From the NCBI GenBank assembly GCA_900771085.1, contig CAAGMR010000014.1:1-64000 (forward strand): a stretch of 64,000 nt of DNA. Direction: 5' to 3'. Below, piece by piece: positions 7,073 to 15,374 of the stretch. Source of the DNA: Clostridia bacterium. Its GTDB lineage: Bacteria > Bacillota > Clostridia > Oscillospirales > Acutalibacteraceae. The notes under the pieces are model-generated. The model made no database searches. It was not told the DNA's origin and worked only from the letters and a program-made list of their open reading frames with translations. Position numbers and translations under genes: made by a program. Numbering within the stretch: position 1 is the first letter of the stretch; each line of letters begins with the position of its first letter.

Positions 7073-7733
7073 GTTTAAAGTAATAGATGTTAATATGGGC
7101 GTTTTTGAAATCAACGACCGTATTGCCGAAGAAAACAGAAAGCAGCTCAGAGAGCAGAAGACTTTCATGCTCAACATAATGGCTTCACCTGGTTCAGGTA
7201 AGACTACAACTCTTCTTTACATCATCAAAGCACTTAAGGAGAAGTATAAGATTGGTGTAATGGAAGCAGACATAGATGCAACTGTTGATGCCGAGACAAT
7301 GGAAAATGCCGGTGTTCGTTCTATTCAGGTTCATACCAACGGCGAATGCGCAATGGATGCCGCTATGACAAAACAGGCTCTTGAGCAGTTCCCGACAGAA
7401 GATCTTGACCTTCTCTTCCTTGAGAATATCGGCAACCTTGTATGCCCTGCAGAAACAGACGTAGGAGCTTCAAAGAAGATGGAAATCCTTTCAGTTCCTG
7501 AAGGAGACGACAAGCCTCTTAAGTATCCTCTTATGTTTACTATCTGCGATGTTGTTCTTATCAACAAGATTGACACAACAGACTATTTCCCGTTTGACTT
7601 CGATGCAGTAGAAGAGCGTATTCATAAGCTTAACCCTGATGCTAAGATTTTCTTCGTATCAGCAAAGACAGGCGAAGGCATGGACGCTTTCATTGAATGG
7701 CTTTCAAACGAAGTTGACGCCTGGAATGCATAA
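7065..7733 (+). CDS. HypB paralog 2 with altered metal site
   Basis: The 222-residue protein aligns with paralog 1 along its whole length without gaps up to residue 128: P-loop ASPGSGKTT at 40-48, EADIDATVD at 67-75, GNLVCP with Cys127. The position of the metal-site histidine is alanine (NGECAMD, Cys95-Ala96), whereas paralog 1 and characterised HypB proteins have Cys-His. The GTPase residues are intact, so it may have become a regulatory or heterodimer partner rather than a nickel carrier. It is translationally coupled to paralog 1 (AAGGAG site inside the first gene). Gene duplication is the simplest origin. Confidence 0.85.
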   Translation: MPEFKVIDVNMGVFEINDRIAEENRKQLREQKTFMLNIMASPGSGKTTTLLYIIKALKEKYKIGVMEADIDATVDAETMENAGVRSIQVHTNGECAMDAAMTKQALEQFPTEDLDLLFLENIGNLVCPAETDVGASKKMEILSVPEGDDKPLKYPLMFTICDVVLINKIDTTDYFPFDFDAVEERIHKLNPDAKIFFVSAKTGEGMDAFIEWLSNEVDAWNA

Positions 7734-7783
7734 TTTGTTGCAAACGTTGTAAAGCTTCTCGTGAGACTCAAATTATAAACTGT

Positions 7784-7822
7784 AAAAAAATACGCCCGCT
7801 CGGTTTCGAGCGGGCGTTGTGT
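7784..7822. terminator. Bidirectional terminator between hypB-2 and nadA
   Basis: An 11-bp perfect stem (7792-7802 with 7807-7817, ACGCCCGCTCG) has a GTTT loop. Seven A's at 7784-7790 give a good T tract for the minus-strand nadA; the plus-strand T tract is poor. Confidence 0.8.
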
Positions 7823-7827
7823 TTCAT

Positions 7828-8748
7828 TTAGCCACCAAGTTCAATCATCTTGTTGATTGGTTTAAGCGCCTGAGCTATAAGTTCATCGTCCATGAGAATT
7901 TCTTCTCCGGCTGTACCTGTGAGGCAGCCATAAACATCAGCAAGAGTTGTTGATTTCATGTTGTTGCAAACGCAGTTTACGGAAAGAGGATAGAACTTCT
8001 TGTCAGGGCATTCATACTGGAGATGCTGAACAATGCTGTTCTCTGTACCAATGATGAACTCCTTTGCGTCGCTTTCCTTTGCAAACTTCATGATGCCTGT
8101 TGTGCTGCCGGCGTAATCAGCGAGAGCTGTTACAGGCTCGATGCATTCCGGATGAACAAGAAGGAGAGCTTCAGGATGTTCTTTTCTTGCAACCCAAACA
8201 TCATCAGGGTTCATTCTCATGTGAGTAGGGCATCCGCCACGGATAAGCTTGATGTTCTTTTCAGGGCAGGCTTTCTGAACCCAGCTGCCGAGGTTGCAGT
8301 CAGGAACAAAGAGAATGTCCTTCTCCGGCATGTTCTTAACAATCTTTACAGCTGATGAGGATGTAACACAAACATCGCACTGTGTTTTTGTTTCGCTTGT
8401 TGTGTTGATGTACGCTACAACAGCGTATCCCGGATTCTCTTCCTTGAGTCTTGCTATGTCAGTGCCGGTATACTGATCGGCCATTGGACATCCTGCAAGA
8501 GGATTTGAAAGGTAAACGGTCTTTTCAGGGGAGAGCATTTTTACTGTCTCAGCCATGAAACGAACACCGCACATGATAACGGTCTTCTGTGGAGCTTTTG
8601 CAGCTTCAAGACTTAATCCGTATGAGTCGCCAACATAGTCGGCAACTTCCCATATATCGTGACTCTGATATGCATGAACAAGGATGCATACGTCATTTTC
8701 TTTCTTTAAACGGATGATTTCATCCTGTAATTCTCTGGTAGTAAACAT
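7828..8748 (-). CDS. nadA: Quinolinate synthase NadA
   Basis: This 306-residue iron-sulfur enzyme condenses iminoaspartate from NadB with dihydroxyacetone phosphate to make quinolinate, the first pyridine of de novo NAD synthesis. The three cysteines that bind the [4Fe-4S] cluster are recognisable in MCGVRFMAE (Cys60), RGGCPTHMR and NCVCNNM. LVHAYQSHDIWEVADYVGDS near the N-terminus and the TTSETK block are typical. I chose the ATG at 8748 (MFTTRELQ) because AAGGAGG lies 11 bases upstream; a longer frame starting at 8805 lacks a ribosome site and runs through the promoter. It diverges from nadB and is presumably controlled with it by NiaR. Confidence 0.95.
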   Translation of the reverse strand: MFTTRELQDEIIRLKKENDVCILVHAYQSHDIWEVADYVGDSYGLSLEAAKAPQKTVIMCGVRFMAETVKMLSPEKTVYLSNPLAGCPMADQYTGTDIARLKEENPGYAVVAYINTTSETKTQCDVCVTSSSAVKIVKNMPEKDILFVPDCNLGSWVQKACPEKNIKLIRGGCPTHMRMNPDDVWVARKEHPEALLLVHPECIEPVTALADYAGSTTGIMKFAKESDAKEFIIGTENSIVQHLQYECPDKKFYPLSVNCVCNNMKSTTLADVYGCLTGTAGEEILMDDELIAQALKPINKMIELGG

Positions 8749-8776
8749 AAGGTTCCATTCCTCCTTGCTAACTGAT

Positions 8777-8805
8777 ACTATAGCTGTCACAAATCTAACT
8801 GTCAA
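8777..8805 (-). promoter_or_regulatory. nadA promoter
   Basis: On the minus strand TTGACA (8800-8805) and TATAGT (8777-8782) are spaced 17 bp. It is back-to-back with the nadB promoter. Confidence 0.75.
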
Positions 8806-8825
8806 GACACCTGCAAAAATTTTAT

Positions 8826-8841
8826 TGACATATGTTTGTCA
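8826..8841. promoter_or_regulatory. Candidate NiaR operator between nadA and nadB
   Basis: A TGACA-N6-TGTCA dyad (8826-8830 and 8837-8841) lies between the two divergent promoters, just upstream of the nadB -35 box. The AGACACCTG/CAGGTG half-site-like words around it (8805-8813, 8840-8845) add further symmetry. NiaR is encoded in the same cluster, but I did not verify its consensus. Confidence 0.45.
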
Positions 8842-8846
8842 GGTGA

Positions 8847-8875
8847 TTGTCTAGGTGTAAACCTTGTGATATAAT
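8847..8875 (+). promoter_or_regulatory. nadB operon promoter
   Basis: TTGTCT (8847-8852) and a perfect TATAAT (8870-8875) are spaced 17 bp. Confidence 0.72.
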
Positions 8876-8920
8876 TATCGCAAATTTTAACTTGTTAAAG
8901 CTCAATTGGAGGCTAAAACA

Positions 8921-10243
8921 ATGAAGACAGAGATATTAATCGTAGGCAGCGGATGTGCCGGTTTATACTGCGCACTTCAGTTCCCACAGGATAAGCAAAT
9001 TACTCTTATTACAAAGTCAAAGCTTGAAAACAGTGACTCTTATCTTGCTCAGGGCGGCATCTGCGTTCTCAAGGATGAGAATGACTTCGAATCTTACTTT
9101 GAAGATACAATGAAGGCCGGTCATTACGAAAACGATAAAGAGTCAGTCAGCATCATGATCAGATCTTCTCAGGATGTTATCGGCGACCTTGTAAAATACG
9201 GTGTTGAATTCGAAACAGATCCATCTGGCGAGTTCCTCTTTACAAGAGAAGGCGCTCATTCAGACAAGCGAATTCTTTTCCACGATGACGTTACAGGTAA
9301 GGAAATCACCAGCAAGCTCATAGCCAAGGTAAAGACTCTTCCAAATGTAACAATATGTGAAGATACCACTTTAATAGATGTAATAGAAAGTGATAACACC
9401 TGCTACGGCGCAGTCGTTAAGACTGCGGACGGCAGCTTCGATACCGTCGAAGCTGACTACGTTGTTCTCGCTTGTGGCGGTGTCGGCGGACTCTTCGAAC
9501 ATTCCACCAACTTTACTCATATTACAGGTGACGGACTTGCCATCGCTCTCCGCCACAATATCGAAGTAAAAGATATCAACTATGTACAGATACATCCGAC
9601 AACTCTTTATTCTGCAGAACCTGAAGAGAGAAGCTTCCTTATTTCAGAGTCTGTTAGAGGCGAGGGTGCAAAGCTCTATGACAGGAACATGGAACGCTTT
9701 GTAGACGAACTTCTTCCAAGAGATGTCGTTTCAAAAGCAATAATGGCACAGATGGAGAAAGACGGTACAGATTTTGTCTGGGAAGACCTCAGAACAATTC
9801 CTCAGGATGAGCTTCTCACTCACTTCCCTAATATCGTCGCTCACTGTAAAGAGAAGGGCTACGATGTTACTAAAGAGTGCATCCCTGTAGTTCCTGCTCA
9901 GCATTACTTCATGGGCGGTATTAAGGTTGACCATGTTGCAAAGACTTCAATGGACCAGCTTTATGCCGTAGGCGAGACAGCAAACAATGGCGTTCACGGC
10001 AGAAACAGACTGGCAAGTAATTCACTTCTTGAAAGCCTTGTATTTGCCAAGAGAGCTGCCAATGACATCTGCGAACACTATTCAGAACTTAAAAAGAATG
10101 AAAGCATCTTTGAGGATTTCTCTTTTGATCTCTACAAGGACGAAGAAAAGCTCAGAGAAGATTATGGTAAGGCAGTAGTTGCAGAAATTGAAAGACAGGA
10201 GGCTTTAAACCCTACAGGTCTTAAAGCCGGAAAGAGGTATTGA
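8921..10243 (+). CDS. nadB: L-aspartate oxidase NadB
   Basis: The 440-residue flavoprotein oxidises L-aspartate to iminoaspartate, the substrate of NadA. It has an N-terminal FAD-binding motif (IVGSGCAGLYCA, about residues 6-17), the QGGICV segment, and the family HGRNRLASNSLLES motif near residue 360. At 440 residues it is shorter than the roughly 530-residue enzymes of enteric bacteria because the C-terminal helical domain is reduced; in anaerobes fumarate often replaces oxygen as acceptor. The ATG at 8921 is preceded by TTGGAGG eight bases upstream; the in-frame TTG at 8906 lies inside that ribosome site. nadC starts two bases after the stop. Confidence 0.95.
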   Translation: MKTEILIVGSGCAGLYCALQFPQDKQITLITKSKLENSDSYLAQGGICVLKDENDFESYFEDTMKAGHYENDKESVSIMIRSSQDVIGDLVKYGVEFETDPSGEFLFTREGAHSDKRILFHDDVTGKEITSKLIAKVKTLPNVTICEDTTLIDVIESDNTCYGAVVKTADGSFDTVEADYVVLACGGVGGLFEHSTNFTHITGDGLAIALRHNIEVKDINYVQIHPTTLYSAEPEERSFLISESVRGEGAKLYDRNMERFVDELLPRDVVSKAIMAQMEKDGTDFVWEDLRTIPQDELLTHFPNIVAHCKEKGYDVTKECIPVVPAQHYFMGGIKVDHVAKTSMDQLYAVGETANNGVHGRNRLASNSLLESLVFAKRAANDICEHYSELKKNESIFEDFSFDLYKDEEKLREDYGKAVVAEIERQEALNPTGLKAGKRY

Positions 10244-10244
10244 T

Positions 10245-11099
10245 ATGTTTGATCCTATTACACTTAAATTAAATGTTGATCCTCTCATTATGGGAGCGCT
10301 TAAAGAAGATATTTCAAGCGAAGATGTTTCAACCAACAGCGTTATGCCTTATGCCAAAGAGGGCGAGGTTGATCTCATCTGCAAGCAGGACGGTATCATC
10401 TGCGGCCTCCAGATTTTTGAACGTACATTTAAACTTCTTGATGAAAACACAAGAGTTGAATTCTTTGTTTCAGAAGGCAGTGCAGTTAAAAACGGCGACC
10501 TTCTTGCAAAGGTATATGGAGACATCAGAGTTCTCCTCTGCGGTGAAAGAACAGCTCTTAACTACCTTCAGAGAATGAGCGGTATCGCAACTTACACATC
10601 TATGGTTGCAGCTCTTCTTGAGGGCACAGAAACAAAGCTTCTCGATACCAGAAAGACAACTCCGAACAACAGAATCTTTGAAAAGTATGCCGTAACAGTA
10701 GGCGGTGGAAACAATCATCGCTACAACCTTTCAGACGGAGTACTTCTTAAGGATAACCATATCGGAGCAGCAGGCGGCGTAAAAGAAGCCATTGCTGCAG
10801 CAAAAGAGTATGCTCCTTTCGTAAGAAAGATAGAAGTGGAAGTTGAAACTCTTGAGATGGTAAAGGAAGCTGTTGAGGCCGGAGCAGACATTATCATGCT
10901 CGACAATATGGACCATGAGACAATGGAAAAAGCCATGGCAATCATTGACGGCAAAGCTGAAGTTGAGGTTTCAGGCAATATTACAAAGGAAAATATTGCA
11001 AAGCTTACAGACCTCAAGGTTAACTTCATCTCAAGCGGAGCAATTACTTATTCTGCTCCAATCATGGATGTTTCACTTAAAAACTTACATGCCATTTAA
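10245..11099 (+). CDS. nadC: Nicotinate-nucleotide pyrophosphorylase NadC
   Basis: The 284-residue enzyme converts quinolinate and phosphoribosyl pyrophosphate to nicotinate mononucleotide, completing the pathway begun by NadB and NadA. Family motifs are the RTALNYLQRMSGIATYT block (about 106-122), LDTRKTTP (132-139), the GGGNNHRYNLSD segment and KDNHI. The barrel motif IMLDNMDHETM lies near residue 217 and VEVSGNI near 240. Length is normal for the family. AAAGAGG lies just before the ATG. It is in the operon nadB-nadC-niaR. Confidence 0.96.
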   Translation: MFDPITLKLNVDPLIMGALKEDISSEDVSTNSVMPYAKEGEVDLICKQDGIICGLQIFERTFKLLDENTRVEFFVSEGSAVKNGDLLAKVYGDIRVLLCGERTALNYLQRMSGIATYTSMVAALLEGTETKLLDTRKTTPNNRIFEKYAVTVGGGNNHRYNLSDGVLLKDNHIGAAGGVKEAIAAAKEYAPFVRKIEVEVETLEMVKEAVEAGADIIMLDNMDHETMEKAMAIIDGKAEVEVSGNITKENIAKLTDLKVNFISSGAITYSAPIMDVSLKNLHAI

Positions 11100-11126
11100 C
11101 CTGTTTCAATAATAAGGAGTATTATC

Positions 11127-11669
11127 ATGAAAGGCGAAGAGCGTAGAATGATTATCTACCAGACACTGAAGAGCAGTGGCAATCCGGTGTCAGGTACAAC
11201 ATTTTCAAAGCAGTTCGGCGTCAGCCGACAGGTAATAGTTCAGGATATTGCCCTTCTTCGTGCAGAAGGCAATGACATTGTCTCCACAAACCACGGATAC
11301 CTTTTGTCTGAACACTATAAGGCAAGCCGCATTTTCAAGGTTTGTCATACAGATGAACAGATAGAATCCGAGCTTAACGCAATTGTCGATCTTGGCGGAA
11401 AAGTAAAAGACGTTTTCGTTTCTCACAAGTATTACGGACTTTTACAGGTAGAACTCGGAATCAATTCCAGAGCAGATATTGCCAGGTATCTGGAAACAAT
11501 AAAATCAGGCAAGTCAACTCCGTTGCTTAACCTTACTTCCGGTTATCACTATCACACTGTACTTGCGGAAGATGAGGCTATCCTTGACAGTATCCAGGAG
11601 TCACTTTCAGAAAAAGGCTTCCTTGCACAGCTTCAGGACTATGAACCTGTAGACTTCTGGAAAAACTAA
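11127..11669 (+). CDS. niaR: NAD biosynthesis repressor NiaR
   Basis: This 180-residue regulator has an N-terminal winged helix-turn-helix (residues 5-60, FSKQFGVSRQVIVQDIALLR) and a C-terminal 3H domain (about 75-170). The three name-giving histidines are visible as VSHKYYG near residue 102 and HYHT near residues 145-148. NiaR/YrxA represses NAD synthesis genes when niacin is available. Its position at the end of the nadBC operon implies that it regulates its own expression. AAGGAG precedes the ATG. The proB gene follows after 21 bases with no terminator, so the proline genes may be read from the same transcript. Confidence 0.92.
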   Translation: MKGEERRMIIYQTLKSSGNPVSGTTFSKQFGVSRQVIVQDIALLRAEGNDIVSTNHGYLLSEHYKASRIFKVCHTDEQIESELNAIVDLGGKVKDVFVSHKYYGLLQVELGINSRADIARYLETIKSGKSTPLLNLTSGYHYHTVLAEDEAILDSIQESLSEKGFLAQLQDYEPVDFWKN

Positions 11670-11690
11670 GATACAAAAGAGGTAATAATT

Positions 11691-12455
11691 TTGCGTATAG
11701 TAATTAAAGTTGGTACAACAACACTGGCACATGCAACAGGTAATCTCAATATCCGCCGTGTTGAAGAACTCTGCAAGGTTCTTTCAGATCTTAAAAATGC
11801 GGGTAATGATGTAGTGCTTGTTTCATCCGGAGCCATCGGAATGGGCGTTGGAAAACTTTCCCTTTCCGAGAAACCATCAGATATTCCGGGCAAACAGGCT
11901 GCAGCAGCAGTTGGCCAGTGCGAACTCATGTACACATACGACAAACTTTTCAGCGAATACAATCACGTTGTGGCACAGATTCTCCTTACCGGAGCAGATG
12001 TTAAAAACGAAGAACGCTATACCAATTTCACCAATACAATAAACAGACTTCTCGAGATGAAAGTGCTGCCGGTAGTAAATGAAAACGATACCGTTTCCAT
12101 CGATGAAATTCAGATAGGTGACAACGATACTCTCAGTGCAATTGTTGCAAAGTCTATAGCGGCAGACGTACTTGTTATCCTTACAGATACAGAAGGTCTT
12201 TACACAGCAGACCCGAGAGAAGATAAAGATGCAAAACTTATTCCTGTTGTAGAGGAAATCACGGAGGACCTTATGAAGCTTGGCGGCGGTAGCGGCAGCA
12301 AGCAGGGCACAGGCGGTATGTTTACAAAGCTTCAGGCAGCCAGGATTGCCACCGAAGCAGGAACCGATACTGTTATCATCAACGGCAAGAATCCTGAGGC
12401 TCTCTACAATGTTATTGATGGCAGGGAATTTGTAGGAACAACTTTCAAGGCTTAA
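11691..12455 (+). CDS. proB: Glutamate 5-kinase ProB, short form
   Basis: The 254-residue enzyme phosphorylates glutamate, the first step of proline synthesis. It is an amino-acid kinase fold: KVGTTTLAH at the N-terminus, VLVSSGAIGMG near residue 45, NENDTVS near 127 and GGMFTKLQAA near 205. It lacks the C-terminal PUA domain of the 370-residue enzymes, a common short form. The start is TTG at 11691, supported by GAGGTAAT upstream and by the RIVIKVG first strand. proA follows 12 bases after the stop. Confidence 0.94.
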   Translation: MRIVIKVGTTTLAHATGNLNIRRVEELCKVLSDLKNAGNDVVLVSSGAIGMGVGKLSLSEKPSDIPGKQAAAAVGQCELMYTYDKLFSEYNHVVAQILLTGADVKNEERYTNFTNTINRLLEMKVLPVVNENDTVSIDEIQIGDNDTLSAIVAKSIAADVLVILTDTEGLYTADPREDKDAKLIPVVEEITEDLMKLGGGSGSKQGTGGMFTKLQAARIATEAGTDTVIINGKNPEALYNVIDGREFVGTTFKA

Positions 12456-12467
12456 GTGAGGCACAAA

Positions 12468-13730
12468 ATGAACAGCACTATTGAGATTTGTAAACTGGCT
12501 AAGAAGGCAACAGGCGAGATAGCTGCTCTTTCCACAGAAAAGAAGAACAGCGTGCTCCTCAAGGTTGCAGACAATATGGAAAAGCATACAGCTGATATCC
12601 TTAAAGCAAATGCCGAAGATATTGAGGCAGCTACAGGAACAATATCAGATGTAATGATAGACAGACTTAAGCTTACCGAGGACAGAATTGCCGGTATGGC
12701 CGAGGGTATTCGCGCCCTCACCGAGCTTCCGGACCCCGTAGGTAAGAAAACCAATCCTTTCGTTCATGCCAACGGCATGAAAATCAGTAAGGTGTCAGTC
12801 CCTCTCGGCGTGGTTTCAATCATTTATGAGAGCAGACCAAATGTTACATCAGACGCTTTCGGACTTGCCTTCAAGGCAGGCAATACCTGTGTTCTCAGAG
12901 GCGGCAAGGAAAGCTACAAGTCTTCTCATGCAATCGTCCTTGCAATCAAGGAAGCTTTAGAGGCAGAGGGCGTAACAGCTGAGGCCGTAAACCTTGTGTC
13001 CGATCTTACACATGACAGCGCAAATACTCTTATGACTGCAGTTGGACTGGTTGATCTTCTCATTCCGAGAGGAGGATCGGGTCTCATTAAGCGCTGCGTG
13101 GAAAATGCAAAGGTACCGTGCATCCAGACTGGCAGCGGAATCTGCCATGTTTATGTGGATGATTCTGCAGACCTCTCAAAGGCTCTGAAGATTGTAAACA
13201 ATGCAAAGACTCAGAGACCTTCAGTATGCAATGCGGAAGAAGTATTACTCGTTCATTCCGCTGTAGCGGAAGAGTTCCTTCCGGCACTTAAGCAGTGCCT
13301 TGTTGAGGACCGCGAAGCGAAAGAGCTTACACCGGTAGAACTGAGACTCGATGAGCGCGCAGCGCTCATCATCGATGGTACTCCTGCAGGAGTAAGCGAT
13401 TTCGACACAGAGTACAACGATTACATTTTATCCATTAAGATAGTTGACTCGGTAGACGAGGCAATTGAACATATTCTTATGCATTCAACCGGTCACAGTG
13501 AAGCCATTGTAACCGAGACTCAGAGCAATGCCGACAAGTTCGTCATGGGCACTGATTCCGCTGCAGTATACGTAAATGCTTCCACACGCTTCACAGATGG
13601 CGGTGAATTCGGCCTTGGATGCGAGATGGGCATCTCAACTCAGAAGCTCCACGCTCGCGGTCCTATGGGCCTTGAAGAGCTTACTACATATAAATATGTA
13701 ATAATTGGCGATGGCCAAATCAGAGAATAA
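12468..13730 (+). CDS. proA: Gamma-glutamyl phosphate reductase ProA
   Basis: The 420-residue NADPH-dependent enzyme reduces glutamyl phosphate to glutamate semialdehyde. The aldehyde-dehydrogenase fold is clear: PLGVVSIIYESRPNV near 108, LRGGKESYKS near 143, the GSGLI turn near 204, and the catalytic cysteine in QRPSVCNAEEVLL near 255. FTDGGEFGLGCEMGIST lies near the C-terminus. I chose ATG 12468 because GTGAGG lies six bases upstream; a GTG at 12456 is part of that site. Confidence 0.95.
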   Translation: MNSTIEICKLAKKATGEIAALSTEKKNSVLLKVADNMEKHTADILKANAEDIEAATGTISDVMIDRLKLTEDRIAGMAEGIRALTELPDPVGKKTNPFVHANGMKISKVSVPLGVVSIIYESRPNVTSDAFGLAFKAGNTCVLRGGKESYKSSHAIVLAIKEALEAEGVTAEAVNLVSDLTHDSANTLMTAVGLVDLLIPRGGSGLIKRCVENAKVPCIQTGSGICHVYVDDSADLSKALKIVNNAKTQRPSVCNAEEVLLVHSAVAEEFLPALKQCLVEDREAKELTPVELRLDERAALIIDGTPAGVSDFDTEYNDYILSIKIVDSVDEAIEHILMHSTGHSEAIVTETQSNADKFVMGTDSAAVYVNASTRFTDGGEFGLGCEMGISTQKLHARGPMGLEELTTYKYVIIGDGQIRE

Positions 13731-13749
13731 CCCCGAAGGAGGGAGCACT

Positions 13750-14556
13750 ATGTCCTACAAATACGGATTTATTGGCTCCGGAAATATGAGCTCGGCACTG
13801 GTATCAGCTCTTATTTCAAAAGTAGAACCGCAAGCAATTGCACTTTCCAACCGCACAGCTGTAAAGGTTGAAACCTTGTCAAAGACAACCGGTGCAGTTG
13901 TATCAACAAACGAAGAGATTGCAAAGTCCGCAAAGTACGTTGTTTTAGGCGTAAAACCACAGATGCTCGAGACTGTGCTGGAACCGCTGAAAGGCGAACT
14001 TAAGGCCAATGAGAACCCGATTCTCGTTACCATGGCTGCGGGTACAAAGATAAAAACCATATGCGAGATGGCAGGCGGCGATTATCCTGTAATCAGAATC
14101 ATGCCTAATACTCCTGTTGCTGTCGGCGCAGGCGTAATTCTTATCTCCAGAAACTCACTGGTATCAGATGAGGATTTCGAGACTTTTATTGGTGACTTCG
14201 AAAAGGCCGGTGTAATCGTCCGCGTTGAAGAGGACATGATAGACGCAGGCTCTGTTATTTCCGGTTGCGGACCGGCATATGTTTATATGTTTATAGATGC
14301 CATGGCAAAGGCAGGGGAATCACTCGGCCTCAGCTATGAGACTGCGGCAACTCTCGCAAAGGCAACAGCCAGAGGCGCAGCTTTGCTTTCAGAGACTAAG
14401 GACGAGAGTCTTGAGAATCTTCGAATCGCAGTCTGTTCACCGGGCGGAAGCACAATTGAAGGCGTTAAGTCTTTCTTTGAGTCAGATCTCGACGACGTAG
14501 TATCAAAAGCTCTGACTGCAGCATACAAAAGAACAAAGGAACTGGCAGGTGAATAA
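13750..14556 (+). CDS. proC: Pyrroline-5-carboxylate reductase ProC
   Basis: The 268-residue enzyme performs the last step of proline synthesis. An N-terminal NAD(P)-binding motif GFIGSGNMSSAL is followed by VLGVKPQM, RIMPNTPVAVGAG and the C-terminal family signature region GPAYVYMFIDAMAKAG...VCSPGGSTIEG. ATG 13750 has GGAGGGAG seven bases upstream; a longer frame from 13705 overlaps proA and lacks a ribosome site. It completes a proB-proA-proC operon with mntP immediately downstream. Confidence 0.95.
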   Translation: MSYKYGFIGSGNMSSALVSALISKVEPQAIALSNRTAVKVETLSKTTGAVVSTNEEIAKSAKYVVLGVKPQMLETVLEPLKGELKANENPILVTMAAGTKIKTICEMAGGDYPVIRIMPNTPVAVGAGVILISRNSLVSDEDFETFIGDFEKAGVIVRVEEDMIDAGSVISGCGPAYVYMFIDAMAKAGESLGLSYETAATLAKATARGAALLSETKDESLENLRIAVCSPGGSTIEGVKSFFESDLDDVVSKALTAAYKRTKELAGE

Positions 14557-14559
14557 TCA

Positions 14560-15123
14560 GTGGGTTTCATAACCTTATTTCTCATTGCACTTGGCCTTGC
14601 CATGGATGCATTCTCAGTATCTGTCTGTAAGGGCCTTGCAAGCGGAAAGAAATCACCAAAGCTTGCTTTGCTTTGCGGTTTATGGTTTGGTTTCTTCCAG
14701 GCTCTTATGCCGGTTATAGGCTATTTCCTTGGTTCAACATTCGCAGCTAAGATTGCTGCTGTGGACCACTGGATTGCTTTCATTCTTCTTGCTCTTATCG
14801 GTGGTAATATGATAAGAGAGGCTCTTTCAAAGGAAGAAGAGGAGGAAGCAACTGCAACTGCAGCTCCTGCTGAAATGCTTATGCTTGCAATTGCAACATC
14901 TATAGATGCTCTTGCCGTAGGTGTGACCTTTGCGTTTATGGAGACAAGTATCTGGCTCGATGTTGCTGTCATTGGTCTCGTGACCTTTGTAACGTCTTTT
15001 GCGGGTGTTTACATCGGCAGTATATTCGGTGAAAAGTATAGTAAGAGAGCCGAAATTGCAGGCGGTATCATCCTTATACTTATAGGCCTCAGAATACTTC
15101 TGACAGACCTCGGAGTGCTGTAA
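14560..15123 (+). CDS. mntP: Manganese efflux pump MntP
   Basis: This 187-residue inner-membrane protein has six predicted helices in two repeats, each with the conserved aspartate motif: MDAFSVSVCKGL near residue 15 and SIDALAVGVTF near residue 110. A glutamate-rich loop lies between them. MntP exports excess Mn(II). The start is GTG at 14560, three bases after the proC stop, using the AGGTGA within the proC end. Its place in a proline operon has no obvious functional meaning, and no yybP-type manganese riboswitch was seen upstream. Confidence 0.9.
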   Translation: MGFITLFLIALGLAMDAFSVSVCKGLASGKKSPKLALLCGLWFGFFQALMPVIGYFLGSTFAAKIAAVDHWIAFILLALIGGNMIREALSKEEEEEATATAAPAEMLMLAIATSIDALAVGVTFAFMETSIWLDVAVIGLVTFVTSFAGVYIGSIFGEKYSKRAEIAGGIILILIGLRILLTDLGVL

Positions 15124-15215
15124 TAAATGACATTTATTTGTAACAGTTTGTAACTTTTGTACTTTTGCACAAAGATTTTAACATACGAAGCAGCGTTATT
15201 TCCAAAACAGAAATT

Positions 15216-15243
15216 AGGGCGGATTATTATCCGCCCTTTTCTT
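15216..15243 (+). terminator. Terminator of the pro-mntP operon
   Basis: A 9-bp perfect stem AGGGCGGAT (15216-15224 with 15229-15237) has a TATT loop and a T-rich tail. Confidence 0.88.
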
Positions 15244-15295
15244 TGTTTTGTGGAATGTTTATGGCACTTTGCACAAAAAACGCATTTATAATTAT

Positions 15296-15324
15296 TTGAC
15301 TTTACTGAATTGTGTTGATATACT
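15296..15324 (+). promoter_or_regulatory. Promoter of 3D-domain protein gene
   Basis: TTGACT (15296-15301) and TATACT (15319-15324) are spaced 17 bp, about 50 bases before the ATG. Confidence 0.75.
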
Positions 15325-15374
15325 GCGTCGCGTCAAGGTAATACGTCAGCTCTTATTCAAAAAGGAGACATTTG

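Noticed and set aside
10470..11029. Long minus-strand frames opposite nadC, and comparable frames opposite proB (11877-12587) and the WYL gene (40378-41442)
   Set aside because: They are antisense shadows of well-supported genes with no family resemblance or start signals.
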